NCBI RefSeq assembly: GCF_013348785.1
Contig: NZ_CP054691.1
Span: 558,001-622,000 of the forward strand
Reading direction: 5' to 3'
DNA length: 64,000 nt
From: Gordonia sp. X0973
GTDB lineage: Bacteria; Actinomycetota; Actinomycetes; Mycobacteriales; Mycobacteriaceae
The notes under the pieces were generated by a model. That model had not been told where the DNA came from, searched no databases, and saw nothing but the letters and a program-made list of their open reading frames with translations. Below, piece after piece: positions 37,427 through 46,555 of the stretch. Position 1 is the stretch's first letter. Each line of letters starts with the position of its first letter. The translations under genes were made by a program, and so were the position numbers.

Positions 37427-38215
37427 ATGGCAGTCAGCGAGGACCTGCGGGCACAGATCGCCGCAGAGTTGGCCCGCGCCGAGGAGACTGCCGTCGCGAT
37501 CGATCCGCCGACCGCCGCGCACCCCGACCTCGACGTCATCGACGCCTACGAAATCCAGCTCATCAACATCCGTCGTCGCCTCGACGCGGGTGCCTCGGTC
37601 GCCGGGCACAAGGTCGGCCTCGCGTCCGAAGCGATGCAGAAGATGATGGGCGTCGACGAACCCGACTACGGGCACCTGCTGGACGTCATGGAGTACCGAG
37701 AGGGCACGTCGATCGACTTCTCCGCGTTGTGCATCCCGCGCGTCGAGGTGGAGGTCGGATTCATCCTCGGCGCCGACCTCCCCGGTCAGGGCTGCACCAA
37801 CGAGGACGTGATCGAAGCGATCGAGTGGGTCGTCCCGTCGATCGAACTCATCGACTCGCGGATCAAGGACTGGAAGATTACGCTCCCGGACACCATCGCC
37901 GACAACGCGTCGTCGTGCGGCTGGATCCTCGGGGAGCAGCGCGTGAAGATCGCCGACATCGACACCGGCGACATCGACGCGACGCTGACGCGCAACGGCG
38001 AGGTCATCGCGAAGGGCAACTCGTCTGCGGTGCTCGGTCACCCGCTCAACGCGGTGTCGTGGCTGGCCAACAAGGTCTCCTCCTTCGGGGTGCGACTGCG
38101 CAAGGGTGACGTCATCCTGCCCGGCACCGCGACGCGCGCCATCGACATCGCCAGCGGCGACCACTTCGTCGCCGAGTTCGCCGGACTCGGCAGCGTGACA
38201 CTGGACTTCACCTAG
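37427..38215 (+). CDS. hsaE: 2-hydroxyhexa-2,4-dienoate hydratase
   Basis: A 262-residue hydratase of the MhpD/HpcG fold. It adds water to 2-hydroxyhexa-2,4-dienoate from steroid rings A and B, giving 4-hydroxy-2-oxohexanoate. Family motifs are [23 protein letters not shown] near 60, the metal-binding [15 protein letters not shown] near 105 and the [11 protein letters not shown] block near 160. It is first of hsaE-hsaG-hsaF, in the order found in mycobacteria (Rv3536c-Rv3534c). GGGAGAG precedes the ATG. The transcript starts in the KstR-controlled gap shared with kstD. Confidence 0.93.
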   Translation: MAVSEDLRAQIAAELARAEETAVAIDPPTAAHPDLDVIDAYEIQLINIRRRLDAGASVAGHKVGLASEAMQKMMGVDEPDYGHLLDVMEYREGTSIDFSALCIPRVEVEVGFILGADLPGQGCTNEDVIEAIEWVVPSIELIDSRIKDWKITLPDTIADNASSCGWILGEQRVKIADIDTGDIDATLTRNGEVIAKGNSSAVLGHPLNAVSWLANKVSSFGVRLRKGDVILPGTATRAIDIASGDHFVAEFAGLGSVTLDFT

Positions 38216-38275
38216 CGGATTTCACCCAACGACTTTGTGCAACAACGACTTTCACACGACGAGAAGGAGGCGCAG

Positions 38276-39193
38276 GTGAGCGCGAAACTGACTGCGGCGA
38301 TCATCGGCTCGGGCAACATCGGCACCGACCTGATGTACAAGCTGGAACGATCCGAGGTGATCGAGCCCCGCTGGATGGTCGGGATCGACGCGGATTCCGA
38401 GGGGATGCGCCGCGCCGCCGACCACGGCCTGATCACCATGAGTGGCGGCGCCGACGAGCTGCTGGCTTCCGCCGAGCGCCCGGACCTCATCTTCGAGGCG
38501 ACCAGCGCCTACGTGCACCGCGAGTACGCGCCGAAATACGAGGCCGCCGGGATCACCGCGATCGACCTCACCCCGGCCGCCGTCGGGCCGGCCGTCGTGC
38601 CGCCGGCGAATCTGCGCGAGCACCTGGACGCCCCGAACACGAACATGATCACCTGCGGTGGTCAGGCCACCATCCCGATGGTGCACGCGGTGTCCTCGGT
38701 GGTGCCGGTGCCGTACGCGGAGATCGTCGCCTCGGTCTCGTCGGAATCAGCCGGCCCGGGTACGCGCGCCAACATCGACGAATTCACCAAGACCACGTCG
38801 CGGGGGATCGAGACCATCGGCGGTGCCGACCGGGGCAAGGCGATCATCATCCTGAATCCGGCCGATCCGCCGATGATCATGCGCGACACCATCTTCTGCG
38901 CGATCCCGGCCGACGCCGATACGGACGCGATCGCCGAGGCGATCCACCGTCGGGAGAAGGACATCCAGGAGTACGTGCCCGGCTACCGTCTGCTGCAGGA
39001 CCCGCAGTTCGACGCCCCGAGCGTCATCAACGGCGGTCACGCGCGGGTTTCCATCTTCGTCGAGGTGGAAGGCGCGGGCGACTTCCTGCCGCCGTATGCC
39101 GGCAACCTCGACATCATGACCGCCGCGGCCACCAAGGTGGGCGAGGAGATCGCCAAGTCCAAGCTGGCCGCTCCTGCCGCGGCCGGGAAGTGA
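38276..39193 (+). CDS. hsaG: Acetaldehyde/propionaldehyde dehydrogenase (acylating)
   Basis: A 305-residue NAD-dependent enzyme that turns the aldehyde from HsaF into acetyl- or propionyl-CoA, channelled within the HsaF-HsaG complex. The Rossmann motif is [14 protein letters not shown] near residue 8 and the nucleophile Cys is in [14 protein letters not shown] near 125. The start is GTG 38276, with GAAGGAGG 5 nt upstream; an ATG-like extension to 38237 is not supported. Its stop overlaps the hsaF leader GTG, and hsaF's ribosome-binding site (GAGGA, 39192-39196) overlaps this gene's end. Confidence 0.95.
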   Translation: MSAKLTAAIIGSGNIGTDLMYKLERSEVIEPRWMVGIDADSEGMRRAADHGLITMSGGADELLASAERPDLIFEATSAYVHREYAPKYEAAGITAIDLTPAAVGPAVVPPANLREHLDAPNTNMITCGGQATIPMVHAVSSVVPVPYAEIVASVSSESAGPGTRANIDEFTKTTSRGIETIGGADRGKAIIILNPADPPMIMRDTIFCAIPADADTDAIAEAIHRREKDIQEYVPGYRLLQDPQFDAPSVINGGHARVSIFVEVEGAGDFLPPYAGNLDIMTAAATKVGEEIAKSKLAAPAAAGK

Positions 39194-39201
39194 GGATTCC
39201 G

Positions 39202-40266
39202 ATGACTGACTTGATGGCCAATGCGCGGCCCTACTCCGACACCCTCGACATCCGCATCACCGATTCGTCGCTGCGCGACGGCAGCCACCACAAGCGCCAC
39301 CAGTTCACCGAAGAGGAGGTGCGCAGCATCGTCGCCGCCCTCGACGGTGCCGGTGTGCCGGTCATCGAGGTGACCCACGGCGACGGGCTCGGCGGGTCGT
39401 CGTTCAACTACGGCTTCTCCAAGACGCCGGAGCAGCAGCTGATCAAGGCCGCGGCGGAGACGGCGAAACAGGCGAAGATCGCCTTCCTCATGCTGCCGGG
39501 CCTGGGGATCAAGGACGACATCATCGAGGCCCGCGACAACGGCGGACAGATCTGCCGCATCGCGACTCACTGCACCGAGGCCGACGTCTCCATCCAGCAT
39601 TTCGGGCTGGCGCGCGAACTCGGGCTGGAGACCGTCGGCTTCCTCATGATGAGCCACAGCCAGCCGCCGGAGGTCCTCGCCAAGCAGGCTCGGATCATGG
39701 CCGACGCCGGTTGCCAGTGCGTCTATGTCGTCGACTCCGCGGGCGCGATGGTCCTGGAGCAGGTCGGCGACCGGGTGTCGGCGCTGGTCGCCGAACTGGG
39801 CGACGACGCGATGGTCGGCTTCCACGGCCATGAGAACCTCGACGTCGCCGTCGCCAACTCGGTTCTCGCCGTGCGCGCCGGTGCGCAGCAGATCGACGGC
39901 TCGGTCCGACGCTTCGGCGCCGGGGCCGGCAACACGCCGACCGAGGCCTTCGTCGGCGTCTGCGACAAGCTTGGCATCAAGACCGGCGTCGACTTCCTCA
40001 AGATCGCCGACGCTGCTCAGGACGTCGTCCGCCCGGCCATGCCCACCGAGTGCCTGGTCGACCGTCCGGCGATGATGATGGGCTACGCCGGCTGCTACAG
40101 CTCCTTCCTCAAGCACGCCGAGGGACATGCCGAGAAGTACGGCGTCTCCGCCGCCGACATCCTCATCGAGGCGGGCAACCGCAAACTCGTCGGCGGTCAG
40201 GAAGATCAGCTCATCGACATTGCCCTGGAACTCAAGAAGAAGCAGGACGCCAACGCAGGGGTGTGA
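39202..40266 (+). CDS. hsaF: 4-hydroxy-2-oxovalerate/oxohexanoate aldolase
   Basis: A 354-residue DRE-TIM metal aldolase that splits 4-hydroxy-2-oxohexanoate into pyruvate and propionaldehyde for HsaG. The motif [17 protein letters not shown] near residue 20 holds the catalytic Arg and His and the metal Asp. [15 protein letters not shown] near 210 gives the metal His pair. ATG 39202 was preferred over an in-frame GTG at 39190 because GAGGA is 5 nt upstream. It ends the hsaEGF operon; the next gene (40352) belongs to a different type of locus. Confidence 0.95.
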   Translation: MTDLMANARPYSDTLDIRITDSSLRDGSHHKRHQFTEEEVRSIVAALDGAGVPVIEVTHGDGLGGSSFNYGFSKTPEQQLIKAAAETAKQAKIAFLMLPGLGIKDDIIEARDNGGQICRIATHCTEADVSIQHFGLARELGLETVGFLMMSHSQPPEVLAKQARIMADAGCQCVYVVDSAGAMVLEQVGDRVSALVAELGDDAMVGFHGHENLDVAVANSVLAVRAGAQQIDGSVRRFGAGAGNTPTEAFVGVCDKLGIKTGVDFLKIADAAQDVVRPAMPTECLVDRPAMMMGYAGCYSSFLKHAEGHAEKYGVSAADILIEAGNRKLVGGQEDQLIDIALELKKKQDANAGV

Positions 40267-40351
40267 CCTGGCAGCGCTTCCGTCGGCTCGGCTACCTGGG
40301 CTGTAAGCTCTGCCCATCACCTTGTGTGTCTGCGATGTATGGGAGGGCGAC

Positions 40352-40660
40352 GTGCGAGTTGAACCGAAGGACCTGCGCGAGGCGGCGACGAAGATCGACG
40401 GCGGCTGGAAGCCGCCGTCGAATCCGGCGAACGCCTTCACCTTGGCGGGGATCGCGGTCTCGCCCACGGACACGTCCCACGCGTTGCGGGCCGCAGGTGC
40501 TGCAGTAGCGTCGGCGCTGTCGGTGCTGGACTCCAGGCGAGACGAGATCGTGCACGTGCTCAGGGTGTCGGCCGACCGCTACCAGGGGACCGACGAGTAC
40601 GCGGCTAGACGAATCGCCGCGCTAGGCAGCCTAAACGACGCGCCGCACGTCAAGGGGTAA
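40352..40660 (+). CDS. EspC-like / type VII secretion-associated small protein
   Basis: A 102-residue helical protein. It has the layout of ESX-type EspC/T7SS target proteins: a short N-terminal region (VEPKDLREAATKID), then a small linker and a helix around DTSHALRAAGAAVASALSVL and ILHVL-like EIVHVLRVSADRYQGTDEYAARRI, where the S-A-D-x-Y-x-x-T-D-E segment fits the C-terminal YxxxD/E-like secretion signal. GGGAGG lies upstream of GTG 40352. Three bases separate it from the next large gene, so they are likely co-translated partners. No ESX core gene is in the window. Confidence 0.6.
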   Translation: MRVEPKDLREAATKIDGGWKPPSNPANAFTLAGIAVSPTDTSHALRAAGAAVASALSVLDSRRDEIVHVLRVSADRYQGTDEYAARRIAALGSLNDAPHVKG

Positions 40661-40663
40661 CGA

Positions 40664-42976
40664 GTGCGTCCAACGAGGCCCATCGTGGAGAAGCTCACCT
40701 TCGATGGGATGGAGTCGGCGAGTCGCGCAGCAAACGGGTTCGATGAGTCCGTACGCAGTGATGCCGATCAGATCCTGCGGGCGATTACCGGCCTCAATTG
40801 GTCGGGCAACGCGAAACGGGCTGCTGATGACCGGGCGATCGACGAGGCGTCGGACCGGAAGAATGTGGCCAAGGCCCTTGATCGGATGGCAACGAGCATC
40901 GCCGATGGTAAGGCGGCCATGTCGTCTATCGCCGATACGCTGAAACGCGACGCCAAGGGTTTGGAGGATGACGGCTACGACGTAGGTGACGATTGGAGCG
41001 TCGCGGACCGTCTCAACTATGAACTCGCGCGTGAACAGGCCGAGGGGAACGATCCTGAACTGCGGCGGATCGACGCCCTGCAGGCGCAGCGCGCGAACGA
41101 AGCCGCGAACGCGTCCATCAGTCTGAAGCGTAAGGCCGCCGAATTCGATGCGGCGGACCATCGGTGCGCTGCGGCCCTGAACTCTGCCGCGGAGGCTCTA
41201 GGTTCACTGGCTCCGGTCAAGGCTGGGCTGAGCCTCGGGGAGGGCAAGACGATCGCGGACGCACTCAAGTCTGGAAAGCCGCTCACGCCGGAACAACTCG
41301 CGCAGTACAACGCGGCTACGAATCTCACCGACGATCAGATTTGGAAGCTGCAGCACGGTGAGCAGGTAGACATTCCGCAGGGTCAGTTCAGCTTCCTGCA
41401 AGGGCTAATGCGAGGGCTCGACGGGATGTCGGTTACCGATATTCGTCGACTCGGCGTTGGAAACCAACGCGACGCTGTCCAACGCGGCTTGGGAAATAGT
41501 ATCCAACTGTCGAGTTCCCCGAATGTTGGAACGGCGTCCGGTGACCGCGGGGGGATGTCAAATCTACCATCCAATGTCCGGTCTTTGCTCGTCGACAAGC
41601 TAACTGAATCGATGCCGAAGCAACGATTTCCCTTTGATCCATTTCCCACTCCGGGAACCAAGATAGAGCGCTTCAGGGAGTTGACGGCGCTGACAGGGCT
41701 CCTTGGAAGTGGGGATGAGAGTTACCGTATGGGTACGGATGCTGATCGTGGTTTGACCAAGCAGTTGGCCGAGATATCAGGAGCCACCGCAGCGCCAGGG
41801 AGTCCGATATTCATCGGGGATTCATGGATATCTCACGGTGAATTGGAGAGAACTATGGGTGCCGGACTATCGATTGTGTCGGCAGATGCTGCTGCGCAAC
41901 ATGACTTCATGACTGGCCAAAACATGGGTATTACATGTGGTGATGGTATCTACAATCCGGAATCACACATTCAGGGCCTCCTCGCGTATCATTGGGGGGA
42001 CGGTCATAGTGGCGCGGACGACTTCTTTGCGAAGCTTGAACCAGGTGTACACCCCGGGAACCCGTTCATAGTGTCACAAAATCAAGGCGCGGCGAATGCG
42101 TTTGGGCACTATCTGGGGTCGGCCGAATCAGTTCTGAGTAATTCAGACCTCGGTATTAGAAGTCCGCATCTAACCCGTACTATTGCGGAGGCCATGGGTG
42201 GGTATTTGGGTGGATTCAGCGGAGCTCATGGTGGACCTACAGGTATCGATCTTCATGGGTCGACGAGGATGACGGGCGATGAGCTAGGGAATCTATTCCA
42301 CGTTCTCGATTCAGATCCGCAAGCGGCATATCACATCAACAAGGCGGCCCACGACTGGCAGATTCATATGGCAGAACAGGCTGGGCGGTATCCTTCCAAC
42401 ACGTCCCTAGGACACGCTTCTGGCTTGCTCGATCAGGGGATGCGCGCGGGCAAAGACGCGCAGATCGAGACGTTGCAAGCGCATGCGCACGGTGATCTCG
42501 ATGCGACATACAAGGCGCGAGTAGACTTCTTGAATCGGGTTACATCCGCTATTGGATTGATTCCGGGCGCTGACTCCCTTACATCGAACGCGGTCTCGCC
42601 CGAGGATATTTTTGGTGCCGAACCTAAGCCATGGGATCAGGTGGATAGTGCTCGTACGCAGGCATTTCGAGGGGTGGACATCGGGGCGCTTTCGAATCGC
42701 GAAGTGGTTCAATTTTCGTATCTCAAGTCCTATTACGACTCCCATCCAAACGAGACTGGTCTTCGGGCCGAATGGTTGACTAATGGCAAGCTAGATTTCA
42801 AGAAGGTCTTCTTGCAGGGAAACCTAGATGACTGGAGGTCCTTCGTGGGTGATCACCATCAGGACCTAGAAGGCTGGAAGATCAACTTTGACAACGGAGT
42901 GGCCGATGCTGGTGGGCAACCGTCGGATCCTCACGAGAATGAGGGTGTTCCAGGTGGCAACAATCCGGGAGGGTAG
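40664..42976 (+). CDS. Large WXG-type N-terminus protein, possible type VII effector
   Basis: A 770-residue protein. The first 115 residues are helical with a W-x-G turn (GLNWSGNAKRAADDRA), as in type VII substrates. Residues 120-200 are a coiled-coil-like helix, and then comes a region of short repeats (residues about 200-560) that resembles the mycobacterial 'TPR repeat region' proteins. The C-terminus (about 640-770) is Asp/Trp-rich and ends in a Gly/Pro/Asn tail. No known toxin active site is visible. GTG 40664 follows AAGGGG. From about 41.4 kb the base composition becomes visibly lower in G+C. I place it as an antagonism-type effector by context, not by motif. Confidence 0.5.
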   Translation: MRPTRPIVEKLTFDGMESASRAANGFDESVRSDADQILRAITGLNWSGNAKRAADDRAIDEASDRKNVAKALDRMATSIADGKAAMSSIADTLKRDAKGLEDDGYDVGDDWSVADRLNYELAREQAEGNDPELRRIDALQAQRANEAANASISLKRKAAEFDAADHRCAAALNSAAEALGSLAPVKAGLSLGEGKTIADALKSGKPLTPEQLAQYNAATNLTDDQIWKLQHGEQVDIPQGQFSFLQGLMRGLDGMSVTDIRRLGVGNQRDAVQRGLGNSIQLSSSPNVGTASGDRGGMSNLPSNVRSLLVDKLTESMPKQRFPFDPFPTPGTKIERFRELTALTGLLGSGDESYRMGTDADRGLTKQLAEISGATAAPGSPIFIGDSWISHGELERTMGAGLSIVSADAAAQHDFMTGQNMGITCGDGIYNPESHIQGLLAYHWGDGHSGADDFFAKLEPGVHPGNPFIVSQNQGAANAFGHYLGSAESVLSNSDLGIRSPHLTRTIAEAMGGYLGGFSGAHGGPTGIDLHGSTRMTGDELGNLFHVLDSDPQAAYHINKAAHDWQIHMAEQAGRYPSNTSLGHASGLLDQGMRAGKDAQIETLQAHAHGDLDATYKARVDFLNRVTSAIGLIPGADSLTSNAVSPEDIFGAEPKPWDQVDSARTQAFRGVDIGALSNREVVQFSYLKSYYDSHPNETGLRAEWLTNGKLDFKKVFLQGNLDDWRSFVGDHHQDLEGWKINFDNGVADAGGQPSDPHENEGVPGGNNPGG

Positions 42977-43679
42977 ATGGAGTGGAGTTCTCGCCGCCGC
43001 GGTGATACTGGTGGTGATTGCCGGATGTGCGCCCGATACTCGCTCTCCGGCAGCCTCTACCCCTCGCGCTCCAGCGGTGACTGACTATCCGATTCGATGG
43101 CTGCCAACCGCAAATTTGGATCTGATGTCACCGGACGGTACGTTTGTACGTGCGGTGGCGGAGTCGCACTACTTGTCGAACTGGTTCTTAGGAAAAGCCG
43201 GATTCGCGCCGGGTTACCGCAAGGCAGCAAGAAGTATCTATTGGGAAGACTGGTTTTCGCCGATTGATCCCAGCTTGGCGCCTCAAGTAGTGTATCTGTG
43301 GGCGGTCAAGTTTTCCGACGATTATCTCGCGGGCCCGTCCGCATCTGATATCAAACGGGATCCGCGTGGATTTGGTCGCGGCGCGGTTTGTCTCTGGTAC
43401 TGGAACAAGAACCGTTGGCCCAGCAGTGCACCGCCTTCGCCTGGGGTTGGTTCGCTTGTTTGGTTCACCTATCGGCGGTCCGGGACGCCCCCCCCATCGG
43501 GCCAGTCTGGAACCCGCAATTCTCCGTCAAGGAATGTCTTCGGTGGCTGGACGGTGACTAAGCAGATCGATCAGTCGAGGCTTCCGAAGGATGTCTGCAC
43601 ACCTGTGCCTAGTGGTCTCGGCCGTCGGTTTCCACTGCTGCCGCCAAATCCAGGCTGGCCAGCGAGAGGTTCGGAGTAG
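42939..43679 (+). CDS. Lipoprotein of unknown function, first of a paralogous pair
   Basis: A 246-residue lipoprotein. The signal is Arg-containing, then LAAAVILVVIAGC with the Cys at about 30, fitting the lipobox [VI]-[AI]-G-C. The mature part has DYPIRWLPTANLDLMSPDGTFVRA near residue 48, a PQVVYLWA strand and a C-terminal PNPGWPARGSE. ATG 42939 starts inside the end of the previous gene (38-bp overlap). A frameshifted paralogue follows at once (43682-44471), sharing RW-S/P-T...DGTFVRAVAES, PQVVY-W and the GWPATGSE end. It may be an outer-face immunity or anchor protein for the 770-residue protein; that is a guess from position. Confidence 0.6.
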   Translation: MRVFQVATIREGRWSGVLAAAVILVVIAGCAPDTRSPAASTPRAPAVTDYPIRWLPTANLDLMSPDGTFVRAVAESHYLSNWFLGKAGFAPGYRKAARSIYWEDWFSPIDPSLAPQVVYLWAVKFSDDYLAGPSASDIKRDPRGFGRGAVCLWYWNKNRWPSSAPPSPGVGSLVWFTYRRSGTPPPSGQSGTRNSPSRNVFGGWTVTKQIDQSRLPKDVCTPVPSGLGRRFPLLPPNPGWPARGSE

Positions 43680-43681
43680 CG

Positions 43682-44471
43682 ATGCCAGAGGTCCGGAGGT
43701 TAGTCGCCGATCATGGCCCGGCTTCTTCGGGGGCTTTGATGAGGCTATTCGGCCGGTATATGTGGAACGCGGTGGTCGATCCATTGAGCACCCCAGCGCG
43801 AGAACGCCGAGCGACTCACTGGATGACGATTCTGGCCGTTTCAGTGGTGTTTCGGGTTGTGGGGCTCATCCGTTGAGCTCGAGGCAGTCCGATGAGCGTC
43901 TGTCTCCTCTCAACTATCCGGTGCGTTGGATATCGACTCCGTCAATCGATCTTGATACGCCAAGTGGGACTTTCGTTAGAGCAGTGGCCGAGTCATATTT
44001 TGTATCAGATTTTCATCTGGGGCGGGAAGGATTCTTCCCAGGGTTCGCGCGAGCGACAGGGGAGGTGATGCCTTGGCAGGATCTCTCGCCGCTTGTGAGA
44101 GATCATGCGCCTCAAGTGGTATACATGTGGGTGGAGTCTCCGCGGCTCCCTCTTCGGGACGATGAGGACCAGCCACTGAGTCTGAGTCCGGGCGACACCG
44201 CCGTTGTGGTATGCCTCAGTACATCTTGGGTGGGTCCATGGGGGCGCTTCTTACGTTCATCTATCGCAAAGAGGGCAAACCCCCGCCTCCGCGTCAAGCA
44301 GGTCGTCTTGTTAGGCCGATTGGGGATGTCTATGGAGATTGGAAGGTTGTTTACCGATTGCCGAGGTTGATAGATGAACCGAATTGTACTCGAGTTCCAG
44401 GGAGTACCTCCAGGAGTTTCTCGGTCTCCCTCGGTCCAAGTCCCGGATGGCCGGCAACAGGTTCGGAGTAG
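43682..44471 (+). pseudogene. Frameshifted paralogue of the lipoprotein at 42939
   Basis: The similarity to the preceding lipoprotein runs in three frames. The first frame (from ATG 43682) reaches a hydrophobic MTILAVSVV stretch and then stops at 43876. The lipobox and N-terminal mature part (SGCGAHPLSS, then NYPVRWISTPSIDLDTPSGTFVRA, APQVVYMW) lie in a second frame, and the C-terminal part (GALLTFIYRKEGKPPPP...LGPSPGWPATGSE) in a third. Shifts fall near 43850-43865 and near a G5 tract at about 44239. Without the shifts it would be a lipoprotein like its neighbour. Both copies end in TTCGGAGTAGCGATG, so the duplication unit is clear. Two sequencing errors cannot be excluded. Confidence 0.65.
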
Positions 44472-44473
44472 CG

Positions 44474-44758
44474 ATGTCTAGCGAGTTCGAAGGTCTTTCG
44501 CCGATTGTCATTGCGGCGTTGAAGTCACCGAAGAGCACGACGCTGGAAGAGCTGCGTGCGCGGTTTCCGGATGTGGCGACGTCCCGTTCCTCGGCGTCCA
44601 ATCCGTCATTTGATGCAGAGCTTCGTTCTCGTATGGATGAGGCGTTGTTCGAGTGGCGCCGCCGGAATACCTTGAGTGTTCCAGATGATGTGATAAAGAA
44701 GCTTCGCGAGGAGGTTCTCTGGGAGATGGAATGCGATGGGTGGAAGCGTGTCGTGTGA
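44474..44758 (+). CDS. Family A small protein, copy 1
   Basis: A 94-residue cytosolic protein, first of four copies in the array (the others at 45255, 45906 and 46556). Core features are MSSEFEGLSPIVIAALKSP, then TTLEELRARFPDVA and the C-terminal block FEWRRRNTLSVPDDVIKKLREEVLWEMECDGWKR. The helical look, small size and duplication resemble immunity proteins. ATG 44474 is preceded by TTCGGAGTAGC. I do not recognise a named domain. Confidence 0.65.
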   Translation: MSSEFEGLSPIVIAALKSPKSTTLEELRARFPDVATSRSSASNPSFDAELRSRMDEALFEWRRRNTLSVPDDVIKKLREEVLWEMECDGWKRVV

Positions 44759-44815
44759 GCGAATATCGTGACGCACATAGCATACTTTGACCAAGCGAAG
44801 AAGGTAGCTTCGTGC

Positions 44816-44832
44816 GCCTATTCCAAATAGGC
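44816..44832. promoter_or_regulatory. Inverted repeat before the first family B gene
   Basis: GCCTATT-CCA-AATAGGC is a perfect 7-bp dyad in the 105-bp gap between family A copy 1 and family B copy 1. An A/T-rich stretch with CATACTTTGA lies upstream. It could be a promoter operator for the later array. Confidence 0.4.
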
Positions 44833-44863
44833 CCGAAGGTGGTCTGGTGGGTATACCGAAAGG

Positions 44864-45238
44864 ATGGCCACAATGAAGCCTCTTCCCCTAACTGGCACGA
44901 TCACCAAAGTGACGCCTGATTTCGCGACCTACATATTCACGGATGGGGGTGGTGATATATGCATTGAGGCACCCATGTATGTGCAAGAGGGTGATCGTGA
45001 GTACATCATCGACCCTGTCGAAGGCCATCCAGATGTGGAACTCTTGAATGGTCTAATCGGCAGAACTATCGTGAAGATGGAGTACAGCTTCAAGGATGGT
45101 TTGAAGTTTGTTACGAGCGACGGCGCACGCTATCATGTACCGCCGATCGACTACGAGTCGTGGCAAGTTATGGGCGACGGCTACTACTATGTCGGTCTAC
45201 CATCAACCGTTTTAGATCCTCCGAAGGAGGATGACTAG
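44864..45238 (+). CDS. Family B small protein (DUF6188-like), copy 1
   Basis: A 124-residue protein, first of four B copies (45519, 46170, 48021). It starts MKPLPLTGTITKVTPDFATYI and ends YESWQVMGDGYYYVGLPS, with a beta-rich middle including PMYVQEGDREYIIDP and GLKFVTSDGARYHVPP. The pattern of G-x-L-x-F-x-x-DG and YE-x-W resembles DUF6188, a family often seen in actinobacterial toxin-immunity regions; this is a motif judgement, not a search. ATG 44864 or 44873 may be the start; the latter matches the other copies. The most acidic copies suggest a cytosolic anti-toxin. Confidence 0.65.
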   Translation: MATMKPLPLTGTITKVTPDFATYIFTDGGGDICIEAPMYVQEGDREYIIDPVEGHPDVELLNGLIGRTIVKMEYSFKDGLKFVTSDGARYHVPPIDYESWQVMGDGYYYVGLPSTVLDPPKEDD

Positions 45239-45254
45239 CCTCGACGGAGCGAAG

Positions 45255-45522
45255 ATGTCAAGCCAGTTTGAGGGTCTTTCGCCGATTGTGGTTGCGGCGT
45301 CAAAGTCGCCCCAAGGTACGACCCTGGAGGAACTGCGCGCAAAATTCGCTAAACCCGAGGACCGGTTGACGCCCGTTCGTGGCGGAGTTCCGTGCACGTC
45401 TGAGTGATGCGCACTACGAGTGGAGTAGGGTGAACGGAAAGTGGTCGATTCCGGATGGCGTCGCCGATCGGTTACGCGGCGACGTGCTCTGGGAGATGGA
45501 ACGCGACGGTTGGAAGCGATGA
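45255..45522 (+). pseudogene. Family A small protein, copy 2, frameshifted
   Basis: The first part reads SSQFEGLSPIVVAASKSP and TTLEELRAKFAKPEDRLTPV, then the frame shifts: the copy-2 stop appears soon after, while the family's C-terminal half (AEFRARLSDAHYEWSRVN, then DVLWEMERDGWKR) continues in another frame to TGA 45520-45522. That stop overlaps the B copy 2 start as ATGA. The same shift occurs in copy 3, so the mutation came before the duplication. Copy 1 and copy 4 are intact. Confidence 0.8.
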
Positions 45523-45881
45523 AGCCGCTACCGCTGGTCGGCACGATAACCAAAGTGAGACCCGACTTCGCTACGTACATCTGGGTCGATGGCCCGTATG
45601 ACCTAGGTATCGAGGCGCCCATGTATGTGCAGGAAAAGGATCGTGAATATGTGATCGATCCAGTCGAAGGACATCCCGATGTTGCGCTTCTTGAAGGGCT
45701 AGTTGGCAGAACCATCGTGAATGCGGAGTACAGCTACAAGGATGGTTTGAAGTTCGCTACTGATGACGGCACACTGTATCGCGTGCCGCCGGTGGAAGAC
45801 TTCGAGTCGTGGCAGGTCATGGGAGAGGACTTCTATATCGGACTACCTTCAAACCTGCTGGATCCACCAGAGGACGACTAG
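45519..45881 (+). CDS. Family B small protein (DUF6188-like), copy 2
   Basis: A 120-residue protein with the same layout as the B copy at 44864: MKPLPLVGTITKVRPDFATYI, the PMYVQEKDREYVIDPVEG segment and DFESWQVMGEDFYIGLPS at the end. Its ATG is embedded in the end of the frameshifted A copy 2 (ATGA overlap), suggesting that B translation once depended on A translation. Part of a 651-bp unit that is repeated almost exactly in the next unit (A copy 3, B copy 3). A longer in-frame start at 45441 lies in A sequence and is rejected. Confidence 0.65.
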   Translation: MKPLPLVGTITKVRPDFATYIWVDGPYDLGIEAPMYVQEKDREYVIDPVEGHPDVALLEGLVGRTIVNAEYSYKDGLKFATDDGTLYRVPPVEDFESWQVMGEDFYIGLPSNLLDPPEDD

Positions 45882-45905
45882 CTAGTTGGCTTCGATGGAG
45901 TCGTG

Positions 45906-46173
45906 ATGTCAATCCATTTTGAGGGTTTTTCGCCGATTGTGGTTGCGGCGTCAAAGTCGCCCCAAGGTACGACCCTGGAGGAACTGCGCGCGAAATTCGC
46001 TAAACCCGAGGACCGGTTGACGCCCGTTCGTGGCGGAGTTCCGTGCACGTCTGAGTGATGCGCGCTACGAGTGGAGTAGGGTGAACGGAAAGTGGTCGAT
46101 TCCGGATGGCGTCGCCGATCGGTTGCGCGGCGACGTGCTCTGGGAGATGAAACGCGACGGTTGGAAGCGATGA
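45906..46173 (+). pseudogene. Family A small protein, copy 3, frameshifted
   Basis: Nearly identical to A copy 2, offset by 651 bp (45255 to 45906), with only scattered substitutions such as AHYEW to ARYEW. It carries the same early stop after DRLTPVRGGVPCTSE, with the C-terminal half out of frame. The shared shift shows that A copy 2 and B copy 2 were duplicated as one unit after inactivation. Its TGA overlaps the start of B copy 3 as ATGA. Confidence 0.8.
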
Positions 46174-46535
46174 AGCCGCTACCGCTGATCGGCACGATAA
46201 CCAAAGTGAGACCCGACTTCGCTACTTGCATCTGGGTAGACGGCGGGTACGACCTAGTCATCGAGGCGCCCATGTATGTGCAAGAAAAGGATCGCGAATA
46301 TGTCATCGATCCAGTCGAAGGTCATCCCGATGTAGAGCTTCTAAATCGGCTGATCGGTAGGATGATCGTGAACGCAGAGTACAGCTATAAAGACGGTTTG
46401 AGATTTTCCACTGACGACGGAACGCTGTATCACGTGCCGCCGACAAAAAGTTTTGAGTCGTGGCACGTGGCGGGTCCCGACCACTGCTATATCGGACATC
46501 CTTCAGACCTTCTGAATCCTCCCGAGGACGACTAA
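46170..46535 (+). CDS. Family B small protein (DUF6188-like), copy 3
   Basis: A 121-residue protein of the B family: MKPLPLIGTITKVRPDFATCI, PMYVQEKDREYVIDPVEG, and a divergent end SFESWHVAGPDHCYIGHPS. Its first third is almost identical to B copy 2, the rest has diverged more, so copies 2 and 3 are recombining or under diversifying selection. The start overlaps the preceding frameshifted A copy. Confidence 0.65.
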   Translation: MKPLPLIGTITKVRPDFATCIWVDGGYDLVIEAPMYVQEKDREYVIDPVEGHPDVELLNRLIGRMIVNAEYSYKDGLRFSTDDGTLYHVPPTKSFESWHVAGPDHCYIGHPSDLLNPPEDD

Positions 46536-46555
46536 TTGGCCTAGTGGGAGTAGTG

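Noticed and set aside
43591..44370. A 259-residue open frame read as an intact gene
   Set aside because: Its first third matches nothing and overlaps the previous gene, and its end loses similarity where another frame carries the family's C-terminus; a frameshifted lipoprotein copy explains all three pieces.
45441..45518. N-terminal extension of family B copies 2 and 3 (also 46092-46169)
   Set aside because: The extra residues are the out-of-frame C-terminal half of the family A copies; the other two B copies begin at MKPLPL.
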